A stretch of DNA of 64,000 nt from Brachybacterium nesterenkovii (GTDB lineage: Bacteria; Actinomycetota; Actinomycetes; Actinomycetales; Dermabacteraceae), in NCBI RefSeq assembly GCF_900163655.1, contig NZ_FWFG01000092.1, forward strand, positions 19,423-83,422, in the 5' to 3' direction. Positions within the stretch are counted from its first letter, which is position 1; the number at the start of each line of letters is the position of its first letter. Both the position numbers and the translations under genes were made by a program. This document shows positions 1-8,421 of the stretch, one piece after another. The notes beneath the pieces were generated by a model. The model saw only the letters and a program-made list of their open reading frames with translations, searched no databases and had not been told where the DNA came from.

Positions 1-290
1 CCGGCCGCGGCGAGCGCCGCCCACCACCAGGTGGGGCGCAGCACGGCGAGCGCGGCCAGCACGGGCACGAACACGAGCACGTTCATGACCGCCGCGAACT
101 GCTCGGGGGTGGTGGTTCCCATGAGCCCGAGGGGCTTGGTGACGGCGATCCACACCGCGACGTTCAGGCGATTGATCGCCCATCCGTTCGGAGCCAGCAG
201 GAGCGCGGCGCCCGCCGGCACGGCGAGGACGAGCACGCCTGCGGCCAGGGTCCTGAGCCGACGGGTCGCGGGTCCGGTCGCGCGCGCCAC
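1..290 (-). CDS. VanZ-like family membrane protein, C-terminus outside the window
   Basis: This gene is read on the minus strand and runs off the window edge, so only about 96 N-terminal residues are visible. The only start after the in-frame stop of the sugar transferase gene is GTG at 290-288, three bases after that stop, so the two genes are tightly coupled. The visible part has a hydrophobic segment at about residues 15-32 and then a second membrane segment containing NVLVFVPVLAAL, which resembles the Asn-(x)n-Phe-x-Pro signature of VanZ-like proteins. VanZ-like proteins are small polytopic membrane proteins, often near cell-envelope polysaccharide genes. The biochemical role is not known from this fragment. 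Confidence 0.65.
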   Translation of the reverse strand, partial: MARATGPATRRLRTLAAGVLVLAVPAGAALLLAPNGWAINRLNVAVWIAVTKPLGLMGTTTPEQFAAVMNVLVFVPVLAALAVLRPTWWWAALAAA

Positions 291-293
291 GGG

Positions 294-1859
294 TCAGTAC
301 GCCCCGTCGCTCGTGAGGACGGCACGCACAGTGCGGACCATGATCTGCACGTCCTGGGCGAACGACCAGTTGTCGACGTAGTACATGTCCAGGCGCACGG
401 TCTCCGCCCAGGACAGGTCGCTGCGGCCCGACACCTGCCACAGCCCGGTGATGCCCGGTCGCACGGTGAGGCGTCGCAGGGCGTCCTGGTCATAGGCCGC
501 GACCTCGCGGGGCAGGGCGGGGCGCGGGCCCACCAGGCTCATGTCGCCGCGCAGCACGTTGATGAGCTGGGGCAGCTCGTCCATCGAGTAGCGGCGCAGG
601 ATCCGGCCGGGCCGCGTGATCCGCGGGTCGTCGGACATCTTGAACAGCACGTCGTTGCCGCGGTCGATCTCCTCGTCCCGCAAGGCGGCCAGGCGGGACT
701 CCGCGTCGGGCACCATCGAGCGGAACTTGAGGAACTCGAAGGGGACGCCGTCGCGGCCCACCCGGACCTGGCGGAAGAGGACCGGGCCGCCGTCCGTGGC
801 CTTGATGACGACGGCGATCACGGCGAGCAGCGGGGCGGCGACGACGAGCAGCAGCGCGCTCGCGGCGACGTCGAACATCCGCTTGGACAGCCGCAGCGCG
901 TCGCGCGAGCGCGGGAGGTCGAGGTGGACGAGCGGGAGGCCGGCGACGGGGCGCATCCGCATGCGGTCGCTCGAGATCTCCGTGACGGCCGGCACCACGA
1001 TCACATCGATGTCCAGGCTCTCGAGCTGCCACGCGGTGCGACGGAACTCCTCGTCGGAGGCGTCGGAGCCGGCGGCGAACAGCAGAACGGCGGGCTGGAC
1101 GCTGCGCACGACGTCCAGCAGGTCGCTCTCGACCCCCATCACGGGGATGCCCTCCCGCGAGGTCGCGTCCTCGTAGCGCTCGGGGACGACGGCGCCGACG
1201 ACGTCGTAGCCGAGCCACTGCTCGCGCGCGAGCGTGCGGGCGATCGAGTCGATGTAGGGCAGGGCCCCGACGACGAGCACGCGCGAGCGCATCCGGCCTC
1301 TCCGGCGCAGCCAGCCGATCACGCGCCGCATGACCAGGCGGTCCAGGAGCAGCAGGAGGGTGCCGACGATGAACAGCACGACGAAGAAGACTCGCGAGAG
1401 CTGGACACCGGAGAGGTAGAGGACCGTGGCGACGATGCCGGCGGCACCGAGGCTCGAGCGCAGGAGGTTGCGGAAGATCTCGGGGCCCGAGGCGAGGAGG
1501 CGCACGTCGTAGCCGCCGAACAGCGCGATCGCGCCGATCCAGCCGATCCCGATGACCAGCGCGGCCTCGGCGACCGCGGCGGACAGGTCGCCCGCGCGCC
1601 CGAGGGACGGAGTCGACTGGCGCGCGAGGTAGGCCAGGGCGATCGCCAGGAGCAGCTGGAGCACGTCGGCGATCACGAGGATCGTGCGCTTCCAGCGGCG
1701 GGTCCAGCGCTGGCGGCCCGCATAGGCGCTGGTCCTGGGGGCGTGGACCGCGATCGCCTGCCCATCGGCGTCGAGCCGGTCGAGCTCGCCGAGAGGAGCG
1801 CCGTGACCGGAGGGGCGCGGGGCCCTCGAGGGCGCGCCGGATCGGGATCCGCGCGACAT
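294..1859 (-). CDS. Polyprenyl glycosylphosphotransferase (initiating sugar-phosphate transferase, WcaJ/CpsE type)
   Basis: This enzyme starts repeat-unit synthesis by moving a sugar-1-phosphate from a nucleotide sugar to undecaprenyl phosphate at the membrane. The N-terminal part has about four hydrophobic helices (residues ~40-170). A middle nucleotide-binding-like region (CoA-binding-like fold) follows. The C-terminal ~195 residues are a bacterial sugar transferase domain with KRMFDVAASALLL, KFRSMVPDA, SMDELPQLINVLRGDMSLVG, PRPALPREV and RPGITGLWQVSGRS. Length (521 aa) is normal for the family. ATG at 1859 is chosen because GGGAGG ends 5 nt before it; a GTG at 1865 would overlap this ribosome-binding site. 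It is probably the priming enzyme of the adjacent polysaccharide locus. The sugar it transfers cannot be told from sequence. Confidence 0.92.
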   Translation of the reverse strand: MSRGSRSGAPSRAPRPSGHGAPLGELDRLDADGQAIAVHAPRTSAYAGRQRWTRRWKRTILVIADVLQLLLAIALAYLARQSTPSLGRAGDLSAAVAEAALVIGIGWIGAIALFGGYDVRLLASGPEIFRNLLRSSLGAAGIVATVLYLSGVQLSRVFFVVLFIVGTLLLLLDRLVMRRVIGWLRRRGRMRSRVLVVGALPYIDSIARTLAREQWLGYDVVGAVVPERYEDATSREGIPVMGVESDLLDVVRSVQPAVLLFAAGSDASDEEFRRTAWQLESLDIDVIVVPAVTEISSDRMRMRPVAGLPLVHLDLPRSRDALRLSKRMFDVAASALLLVVAAPLLAVIAVVIKATDGGPVLFRQVRVGRDGVPFEFLKFRSMVPDAESRLAALRDEEIDRGNDVLFKMSDDPRITRPGRILRRYSMDELPQLINVLRGDMSLVGPRPALPREVAAYDQDALRRLTVRPGITGLWQVSGRSDLSWAETVRLDMYYVDNWSFAQDVQIMVRTVRAVLTSDGAY

Positions 1860-1985
1860 GTCCACCTCCCGTCGAGCGCCTGCGGCTTGAGTGCCCGTCG
1901 GCGGCGCCGACGGTCGCTCCGACCCTATCGACCGAACTGTCCTCCTCGGACTCGGACGATCAGAACGATCAGGACGGACCCGACA

Positions 1986-2306
1986 TCATGATCCTCGGGC
2001 CCGACGTCCGACGCGGGTGCCCGGCGCCGCGCTCAGGAGGACAGTCCGCGCTCCCGGAGCTCGTCGAGGGCGCTGTCCCACGCCTGGGAGGCCGCGCCCG
2101 GCGGCGAGCCAGCCGCCGTCGCGCACCGCGACGCCGCGTCCGATCCGGATCGCCTCGACGCCCTGGAGCATGCGCGGGGCGACGATCACGCTGCCCTCGC
2201 CGAGGGTGCCGAACGCGCGGCGGTGCACGAGCGCGGTGACGAGCGCGCCGCGGTGCCAGCGCACGGACGAGCCCAGCGTGGACAGGCGGTTCCAGACGTC
2301 GACCAT
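1986..2306 (-). pseudogene. Deletion scar: acyltransferase N-terminus joined to another gene's C-terminus
   Basis: The open frame starts 3 nt after the stop of the upstream GT2 gene. Its first ~70 residues look like the start of a hexapeptide-repeat (WbbJ-type) acyltransferase, with FGTLGEGSVIVAPRMLQG and IGRGVAVRDGGWLAA. All the left-handed beta-helix repeats that should follow are missing. After about position 2100 this frame turns into Arg/Gly/Pro-rich nonsense, while the neighbouring frame carries a plausible protein tail, QAWDSALDELRERGLSS, that ends at TGA 2035-2033. The simplest reading is a deletion that fused the 5' end of an acyltransferase gene to the 3' end of another gene, possibly a glycosyltransferase. 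It is unlikely to be functional. Confidence 0.6.
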
Positions 2307-2309
2307 GGG

Positions 2310-3287
2310 TCAGATCCTCTCAGCGGCGGTCAGGGGACGCAGGCCGCAGCCGATGAGCGGGCGCGGCAGGAGGGCGGGCGCGGCGAAGCGGATCCGGCCC
2401 AGGAGCAGGCCGGAAGCGGTCGCGAACCGGGACACGAGATCAGCACGGGACGCGCGTCCCGGCCGCACGACCGCGAGCGCGGCCGCCGCGAGGGCGCGCG
2501 CGGGCTCGAGGATCCAGCGCCCGCCGCGGGTCGACGGCGTCCTCCCCCACAGGCCGTGGCGCGTACACAGCTGGGCGTGCGCGAAGCCCGCGCGCAGGTG
2601 GGCCCGCGCGCTCACGGAGCCCGGGGGCCGCTGCCGGTAGGCGATCGAGACGACCTTGGAGACGTCGACGGCGTGCCCCGCGCGCGTGAGGCGGATCGCG
2701 AGGTCGTTGTCCTCGCCGCCCCACGGGAACGCGGCATCCATACCGCCGATCTCCCGAGCGGTCCCGCGGCGGATGCCGAACACGCCGCCGCACAGGATCG
2801 GGTAGCCGGGGCTCTCGGGGACGGGCTCGGACCAGTCGGGCGTGCCGGGGGCGATACGGCGGGCGGCGGGCAGGCCCCCGGCGAGCTCCTCGGGGGCGAT
2901 GGGCACCGCACTGCCGGAGAACACGGGCCGTCGCAGGAGGGTGCGATGCGTGTTGAGGACCGCGTACGGATCCGCGGAGTCGTCGGCGTCGAGGAACAGC
3001 AAGTGCTCGGCGCGCGCCGCGCCGATGCCCACGTTGCGGGCGTACGCGGCACCGGGGCGCTCCGGCGCTTGGACCACCCGGATGTCGAGCTCCTCGCGGA
3101 AGGGCTCGATCGCGCCCGCGAGGTCGTCGGAGGAGCGGTTGTCGACGACGACCACCTCGAAGCGCGGCGCATCGATCTGCGCGACGAGGGAGGCGAGCTG
3201 GAGGCCGACCACGTCCGCGCCGTCGTGGACGGGGATGATCACGGAGAGCTCCGGGGCGCCGTCAGGCGCTGCGTTGGGCAACGGCAT
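2310..3287 (-). CDS. Family 2 glycosyltransferase
   Basis: A 325-aa inverting glycosyltransferase with a GT-A fold, predicted to act on the cytoplasmic face of the membrane during polysaccharide assembly. The N-terminus has the usual ELSVIIPVHDGAD start and VVVDNRSSDD. The metal- and nucleotide-binding DXD appears as FLDADDS near residue 97. A WGGEDNDLAIRL motif near residue 190 supplies the acidic catalytic region. It starts divergently from the fucosyltransferase-like gene, leaving 119 bp for promoters. Its stop lies 3 nt before the acyltransferase remnant, so it was once part of a longer operon. It resembles the GT2 at 4327-5313 and the N-terminus of the fusion at 28213, which suggests a local paralogue group. 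Donor and acceptor are unknown. Confidence 0.88.
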   Translation of the reverse strand: MPLPNAAPDGAPELSVIIPVHDGADVVGLQLASLVAQIDAPRFEVVVVDNRSSDDLAGAIEPFREELDIRVVQAPERPGAAYARNVGIGAARAEHLLFLDADDSADPYAVLNTHRTLLRRPVFSGSAVPIAPEELAGGLPAARRIAPGTPDWSEPVPESPGYPILCGGVFGIRRGTAREIGGMDAAFPWGGEDNDLAIRLTRAGHAVDVSKVVSIAYRQRPPGSVSARAHLRAGFAHAQLCTRHGLWGRTPSTRGGRWILEPARALAAAALAVVRPGRASRADLVSRFATASGLLLGRIRFAAPALLPRPLIGCGLRPLTAAERI

Positions 3288-3394
3288 GGCTCTCCCGCGG
3301 GGACGTCGGCTCGAGGACCGAACCGGACGATCCGGTCGCCGCCCAGGATACCGAGATCGGGCCGTCGCCGGGGTCGCCGCGCATCACCGCCGCG

Positions 3395-3400
3395 TATCGT
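3395..3400 (+). promoter_or_regulatory. -10 box of a probable leaderless promoter
   Basis: TATCGT is followed by exactly 6 nt and then the GTG start at 3407. No ribosome-binding site can fit. This places the transcription start on or next to the start codon, as in leaderless actinobacterial genes. The same arrangement recurs at 28201, 39844, 42930 and 55564. Confidence 0.55.
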
Positions 3401-3406
3401 GGCCGC

Positions 3407-4336
3407 GTGACCCGGACCCCCCCGCCTGCCCCGCCGGGCTGGACCCCTCCCCCGCGCGAGCGCACGACGCCCAGGACGCACGCGCGCGCCCTGGGCAGGG
3501 GCGCCGCGGCGCCCGTCCTCGCCGCGATCCGCCGGCGCAGCGGCCGCACGATCCTGTGGACGCCGCCGTCCCTCGGCGGCGGCAACCACCTGTACATGTG
3601 GCTGTGGGCGTGGGAGCAGCGCCGCGCGGGGCACGAGGCGGCGGTCCTGCTCCAACCGGGGATGGAGGCGTGGATCGCCATGTTCCCCGCCCTCGGGGAG
3701 CTGACGGTGGACCGGGCGGCGGTGCCGTTCACCGCCCAGCGCCGGGAGATCTGGCACCAAGGCTTCGACGAGTTCGGCCAGGACACCCTCGACGGCTTCC
3801 TCGACGACGCGATCCTGGGCTCATCCGCCTTCGCGGAGCTGCTGGCCGCCGCGGACGCCGAGCGGGCGCCCCTCACGCTCAACATCCGCCGCGGCGACTA
3901 CTACACCGATGCGACGTTCCGCCGCCGCTACGGGATGGACATCCGCGCCTATGCGCTCGCGGCGCTCGAGGCCGCGGGAGCCGATCCGGCCGACGCCTTC
4001 GGCCTCCAGGTCGTCTCGGACGACCCCGCATGGTGCGCCGACCAGGTCCCCGCCTGGCTGCCGGCGGCCCGCGTGCGGATCGCGCCCGCCGACGAGGGCC
4101 CGTTCGGCAACCTCGCGCGCCTCGCGGCGAGCGAGCGCCTGATCCTCGCGAACTCGACGTTCTCCTACTGGGCCGGCTACCTCAAGAACCGATGGGACGC
4201 GCGCGAGGGCCGAGAGTCCCTGGTCGTGGCGCCCCGCTTCCACGTGCGCACGATCGGCGAGGGCCGGGCCTGGCAGCTCGCGCCCGCCTGGACGGTCGTC
4301 GAGAACGCCGAGCAGGAGATGGTCCGTCAGCCCTGA
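3407..4336 (+). CDS. Glycosyltransferase family 11-like (alpha-1,2-fucosyltransferase-like)
   Basis: A 309-aa protein with the hallmark GT11 motif LNIRRGDYYTD (family consensus HxRRxDY) near residues 164-174. It also has the later family motifs VVSDDPAWC and LILANSTFSYWAGYL. GT11 enzymes transfer fucose or related deoxyhexoses from GDP-sugars. The N-terminus (MTRTPPPAPPG...) is proline-rich. It is the only plus-strand gene in the polysaccharide locus. It starts at GTG 3407, 6 nt after a -10 box, and its 3' end overlaps the end of the convergent GT2 gene by 10 nt. This orientation suggests separate regulation or a later insertion of the gene. No GDP-fucose synthesis genes are in the window. 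Confidence 0.75.
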   Translation: MTRTPPPAPPGWTPPPRERTTPRTHARALGRGAAAPVLAAIRRRSGRTILWTPPSLGGGNHLYMWLWAWEQRRAGHEAAVLLQPGMEAWIAMFPALGELTVDRAAVPFTAQRREIWHQGFDEFGQDTLDGFLDDAILGSSAFAELLAAADAERAPLTLNIRRGDYYTDATFRRRYGMDIRAYALAALEAAGADPADAFGLQVVSDDPAWCADQVPAWLPAARVRIAPADEGPFGNLARLAASERLILANSTFSYWAGYLKNRWDAREGRESLVVAPRFHVRTIGEGRAWQLAPAWTVVENAEQEMVRQP

Positions 4337-5313
4337 ACGTCCGGGGCCCCGCCGGTGCGCGCCGCGGCCGCCCGGTGCTCCAGGGCCTCGGGCCGGGCGC
4401 GGTCGATGAGCTCGGGCTCCGGTGTGCGCCCGCCGCGGTAGCGCAGCTGGCCCTCGAGGTTGCCCACGAGGCCTCCTGTGCGCCGCGCCCATTCGAGGCG
4501 CCCCGCGTGCGTTCCCCGCACGCGCAGCCAGTCGCGGGGCGCGAGCGCGAGGTGCCCGAGCGTCCACTTCAGGGACATGCCCCGCAGCGGCCGGGTGCCC
4601 TGGGTGCGGAGGACCGTGATGGTGCGCGTGCGCGCATATCCGCGATGCTGGCGGAACAGCGCCCGGGCGCCGGAGCGCAGGCGGTAGTGGACCACCGCGT
4701 CCTCGGACACCGCGATCGGGTGGCCCGCTTCCTGGGCGCGCCACGAGATGTCCGTGTCCTCGTCCCCGCCGCGGTAGGAGTTGTCGAAGCCGCCCAGGGC
4801 GATGAAGTCCTCGCGCCGCATCCCGAGGTTCGAGCCGTAGACGAACGGCAGATAGCCCTGGACCGGGTAGGGGCGCAGCAGCGACGGCGCGTCCTCACCC
4901 GGATCGGGGCGCCAGACCTCTTCGGCGTTGAGGCGCGCGAGCTCCATCGGCCCCGTCGCCAGGACGCTCGCCGCGTCCAGCTCGTCGGTCAGCGCACGCA
5001 CCCAGGTGGGCGAGACCACGTCGTCCTGGTCGCAGAACAGCACGTGCTCGCCGCGCGCCAGCAGCGCGCCGAGGTTGCGCGCGTAGCACTGGCCCTGGTG
5101 GGCGCGGGCGGGCAGGATCCGCACCTTCTCCCCGAGGAACGGCGCGATCGTCCCCGCGAGGTCGTCGGTCGAGTTGTTGTCCATCACGAGGACCTCGAAC
5201 GGCGGCGCGTCCTCCTGGGCCGCGAGGGCGGCGAGCTGCGCGGGCAGCGTCGCGGTGCCGTCGAACACCGCGATGACGACGCTCGCGACGGGACGCTCCG
5301 GGGCAGGCGTCAT
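4327..5313 (-). CDS. Family 2 glycosyltransferase
   Basis: A 328-aa GT-A glycosyltransferase. The N-terminal SVVIAVFDGTATLP is followed by VLVMDNNSTDDLAG, the metal-binding region FCDQDDVVSP (~residue 93) and the acidic GGDEDTDISWRAQ (~residue 183). ATG 5313 is preferred over the in-frame ATG 5331 because AGGAGG lies 5 nt before it; that ribosome-binding site overlaps the stop of the upstream gene (5326-5324), so the two are coupled. The protein is clearly similar to the GT2 half of the fusion at 28213, including RAQEAGHPI/RAQESGLAM and HYRLRS/DYRLRT. It probably adds one residue of the repeat unit. Specificity is unknown. Confidence 0.87.
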   Translation of the reverse strand: MTPAPERPVASVVIAVFDGTATLPAQLAALAAQEDAPPFEVLVMDNNSTDDLAGTIAPFLGEKVRILPARAHQGQCYARNLGALLARGEHVLFCDQDDVVSPTWVRALTDELDAASVLATGPMELARLNAEEVWRPDPGEDAPSLLRPYPVQGYLPFVYGSNLGMRREDFIALGGFDNSYRGGDEDTDISWRAQEAGHPIAVSEDAVVHYRLRSGARALFRQHRGYARTRTITVLRTQGTRPLRGMSLKWTLGHLALAPRDWLRVRGTHAGRLEWARRTGGLVGNLEGQLRYRGGRTPEPELIDRARPEALEHRAAAARTGGAPDVQG

Positions 5314-5323
5314 CGGGGCCTCC

Positions 5324-6409
5324 TCAGGCATAGACGTGCTCGAGCTCGGGGCGCGGGCCGCGCAGCGAGTCGGGGAAGGTCACGCGGGTCCCCTCCGGCA
5401 GCTTGCTCTCGAGCAGCGGGGGGATGTGCTGGCTGCCGCGCAGAGCGCGCCAGGCCTCGCGCGGCTCCCGTCGGCGCAGATAGGACAGCGCCTTCGTGGT
5501 CCGCCGGGATGTGAGCGGCCCGCCGGCGCGGCGCAGGGCGGCGCCTGCCAGGCGCCGTGCCGGGCCGATTCCGCGGGCGAGCTCGAGGTAGCGGTCGACG
5601 ACGACGGCGGGTGCGTGCTCGGCCGCGATGAGCCCGCGAAGCCGGCGCGCCGGGTCGTAGCCGTCGACGAGATGGCGGGCGAGCTCCTCGGGCGTCGGCC
5701 AGGACCCGTCGAGGAGACCCGCGTACGAGTCGGCCCGCAGGCGCCGGATGCTCGCCTCCTCGACGTAGCCCTTGGCCCCGAGGAAGTCCATGACGTAGAC
5801 GTTGCGCTCGCACGCGAGGGCCTCGAGGACGCCGCGGCCGGATGTGATGACGATGTCCGCCTCGTCGATCGGCCCCGCGGGGTCGTCGACCGCGGTGGGC
5901 CCGCCGACGATCCGCAGGTCGAGGCCGGCGATCGAGCAGGCCTCCTCGATGATCGGCCGCGCCCGCCCCTGCTTGTTCGACAGCAGCAGCACGGAGCGCG
6001 GGGTCTCGCGCACGGGATGCCGCTCGGCGAACTGCTCGAGGTCCACGGGGTTGCGGATGACCGTCGCGGGCAAGGGGATGTGCGCGGCGGTGAGCTCGTC
6101 GACCGCCGCGTAGGCATCGGCTCCCGGCGGGACCCACTCGGGCTCCGGCGTGAAGCCGTGGGCCGTGTAGAGGCAGCGCCCCATCCGCACGCGGCGCGCA
6201 AGGGCGAACGCGTCATTGTGGTTGAGGATCCCGAGGTCGTAGGCGTCGCCGTCCCGGTGCTCCCGCAGCTGCGGGTAGAGCGTGTTGCCGCGGGCCGTGA
6301 GGACCGCGACGTCGTGCCCGCGGGCCTCGAGCTCGGCGGCGATCGTCGCGACCCAGCGCTGCGTGCCCGCCGGCGAGATCAGGTCGGTGTTGCTCAGCAG
6401 GATGCGCAC
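5324..6409 (-). CDS. GT-B type glycosyltransferase (GT4-like)
   Basis: A 361-aa protein that begins VRILLSNTDLISPAGTQR, a start typical of GT4 enzymes, with a first Rossmann half (DVAVLTARGNTLYP) and a second half containing SVLLLSNKQGRARP and the donor-site-like ITSGRGVLEALACERNVYV (~residues 200-220). The C-terminal ~100 residues are basic and of no clear family. GTG 6409 is the start because it begins the conserved beta strand and sits 8 nt after the stop of the ABC exporter gene; a longer open frame upstream is only antisense to that gene. A role in polysaccharide synthesis is inferred from fold and position. Confidence 0.75.
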   Translation of the reverse strand: MRILLSNTDLISPAGTQRWVATIAAELEARGHDVAVLTARGNTLYPQLREHRDGDAYDLGILNHNDAFALARRVRMGRCLYTAHGFTPEPEWVPPGADAYAAVDELTAAHIPLPATVIRNPVDLEQFAERHPVRETPRSVLLLSNKQGRARPIIEEACSIAGLDLRIVGGPTAVDDPAGPIDEADIVITSGRGVLEALACERNVYVMDFLGAKGYVEEASIRRLRADSYAGLLDGSWPTPEELARHLVDGYDPARRLRGLIAAEHAPAVVVDRYLELARGIGPARRLAGAALRRAGGPLTSRRTTKALSYLRRREPREAWRALRGSQHIPPLLESKLPEGTRVTFPDSLRGPRPELEHVYA

Positions 6410-6417
6410 AGGGCCCC

Positions 6418-8262
6418 TCAGCCGATCTCGCCGAGCTCGACGAGGCGCGCGAACTCCTCGTCCGTCGCGCGCAGACGGGCCATCGTGCCACGCGACTGCA
6501 GGCGCCCGCGGGAGAAGAACAGGATCTCGTCGGCGTTCTTGACGGTCGAGAGGCGGTGGGCGATGACGATCACCGTGATCTCGCCGTGCAGGGCCTCGAT
6601 CGTCGCGGTGATCTCGTGCTCGGTCTCGTTGTCGAGGGCGCTCGTGGCCTCGTCGAGGATCAGCACGCTCGGCCGGGCGTACAGGGCGCGGGCGATGCCG
6701 ATGCGCTGGGCCTGGCCGCCCGAGACCCGCGCCCCGGAATCCCCGATGACGGTGTCGAGGCCCTCGGGCAGGCCGTCCACGAAGGAGCGCAGGCGCGCCC
6801 GATCGATGACGTCGTCCAGCAGCGCAGCGTCCACCTCGTCGGCGGGCACCGCGAACGTGATGAGGTCGCGGACCGTGGCCTCCCACAGGTACACCTTCTG
6901 GGAGACCATCGCGACGTCCGCGAGCCAGCTGCGGGGGTGCTCGGCGACATCGAGGCCGCCGACGGTGACCGAGCCCTCCGTCGCGTACAGCAGCCCGGCG
7001 AGGATGTCGGCGAACGTCGTCTTGCCGGCGCCGGAGGAGCCGACGAGCGCGACGGTGCTGCCGCGCGCGATGGTGACCGACACGTCCGTGAGCACGTTCT
7101 GCGTCGAGTCCGGGTAGTGGAAACCCAGGCGGTCGACGACGATGTCCGCGCGCGGGAGGGGGATGATCCGCTCGTCGCGGGACCGGCTGCGGGCCTCGTC
7201 GGCGTCGAGCTCGTCGATCTGCTCGACGAGCAGCGCGAGGTGCGGGCGCCCACCGCGCACCGTGTTGAACGTGGCCACGAGGCGGTTCAGGGCGGGGATG
7301 ACGCGGATGCTGGCAGCCGCGAACGCCGCGAGGAGGCTGAACGCGAGCGCCTGCGGCTGCGTGGCGAACAGGACGAGGGCCACCGCCATGATCCCGGCGA
7401 TCATGACGATCTCCAGGAGGTACTTGGGCAGCTCGCCGAGCAGGCGCTCGGGCTGCGAGACCGCCGCGTACTGCGCGCGGTTGCGGGCGAACGCGTCCGC
7501 GAACACGTCCTCCCGGCGGAAGACGCGGGTCTCGCGGAAGCCCTCGATCGCCGGGTTGATGTAGCGCCACGCGTCCTTGTTGTTCTCGAGGTTCACGAGG
7601 GCGAAGCGGATCGCCCAGGGCTTGAGGACGCGCGCGATGAGCAGGGCGCTGCCGCCGAAGATGACGAGCGCCAGGAGCGAGCCCAGCGGCGACAGCACCA
7701 GCAGCGTGGCCAGCAGCAGCACGATGGTCAGGGCGTCGACGGCCACCGTGATGTACCCCAGGAGCACGGAGTCGAGCGCCTGGTGCACCGACCCCGTGAC
7801 GGTCTGGAGGATCACCGCCTTCGAGCGCTGGCGGTGCGAGGCGTAAGGGGCCATCACATAGCGGCGCAGGAGCGAGGCCTGCAGCATGTTCGAGGCCCGC
7901 GTGGTGATGCCGATGCTCCACCAGCGGATCGCCACGACCGCCGCGTTCTTGACCAGGAACGCGACGGCGACGAACACGGCGAGCGCCAGGAGGACCCGCT
8001 GGCGGTCATCGGTGCCCAGCACGGGCACCACGAAGCGCTCGACCGAGGCGGGCAGCGAGCCGTCGCCCGCGGTCAGCATCTGCGTGAGAGGAAGCATCGC
8101 GACGACCGCCGCCATGTCCAGCAGGGCCGCGACGAAGCCCGCGACGAGCAGGAACACGATGCGCGGCCCCATGCGCCACGGGAGCTGGGCGAGCACGCGG
8201 CGCAGCCGGACGACGTCGAGGCCGAGCCCCTCCGGACGTGCTCGGCGATCAGCTTCGGCCAT
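6418..8262 (-). CDS. ABC exporter, fused membrane and ATP-binding domains
   Basis: A 614-aa half-transporter of the MsbA/exporter type. The first ~330 residues hold about six membrane helices, for example IVFLLVAGFVAALLDMAAVV. The C-terminal ATPase has Walker A GSSGAGKTT, Q-loop VSQKVYLWE, signature VSGGQAQR, Walker B VLILDEATSALD and switch VIAHRLS. The start is ATG 8262, preceded by GAGAGGA; an in-frame ATG 150 nt upstream lacks these features and encodes Arg/Pro-rich sequence. In this locus it may flip lipid-linked glycan to the outer face, or export another envelope component. No Wzx-type flippase was seen in the window, which favours a flippase-like role. Gap upstream: 159 bp, so it may have its own promoter. 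Confidence 0.88.
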   Translation of the reverse strand: MAEADRRARPEGLGLDVVRLRRVLAQLPWRMGPRIVFLLVAGFVAALLDMAAVVAMLPLTQMLTAGDGSLPASVERFVVPVLGTDDRQRVLLALAVFVAVAFLVKNAAVVAIRWWSIGITTRASNMLQASLLRRYVMAPYASHRQRSKAVILQTVTGSVHQALDSVLLGYITVAVDALTIVLLLATLLVLSPLGSLLALVIFGGSALLIARVLKPWAIRFALVNLENNKDAWRYINPAIEGFRETRVFRREDVFADAFARNRAQYAAVSQPERLLGELPKYLLEIVMIAGIMAVALVLFATQPQALAFSLLAAFAAASIRVIPALNRLVATFNTVRGGRPHLALLVEQIDELDADEARSRSRDERIIPLPRADIVVDRLGFHYPDSTQNVLTDVSVTIARGSTVALVGSSGAGKTTFADILAGLLYATEGSVTVGGLDVAEHPRSWLADVAMVSQKVYLWEATVRDLITFAVPADEVDAALLDDVIDRARLRSFVDGLPEGLDTVIGDSGARVSGGQAQRIGIARALYARPSVLILDEATSALDNETEHEITATIEALHGEITVIVIAHRLSTVKNADEILFFSRGRLQSRGTMARLRATDEEFARLVELGEIG

Positions 8263-8421
8263 GTGTTCCTCTCGTGGGCGTCGCGGGGTTCGCCCCGGCG
8301 ACAGGGCGCGGGCGGGCGGGGCACGTCGCGTCGCTGCGCCCAGCGTGGCGCGCCCGGGCCCGGCCGTCCAGCCGGTCGGGGATTTCCCGTGCCATCTCAC
8401 GCCGGAGCGCAACGAGGGGCG

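Noticed and set aside
924..1991. Long plus-strand open frame antisense to the sugar transferase gene
   Set aside because: Asp/Glu/Arg/Gly-rich with no domain; a typical mirror frame of a high-GC gene on the other strand. Many similar frames were discarded for the same reason.
6410..7921. In-frame 5' extension of the GT-B gene into the ABC exporter
   Set aside because: The extension is Arg/Pro/Gly-rich antisense-type sequence; the conserved GT start begins at GTG 6409.
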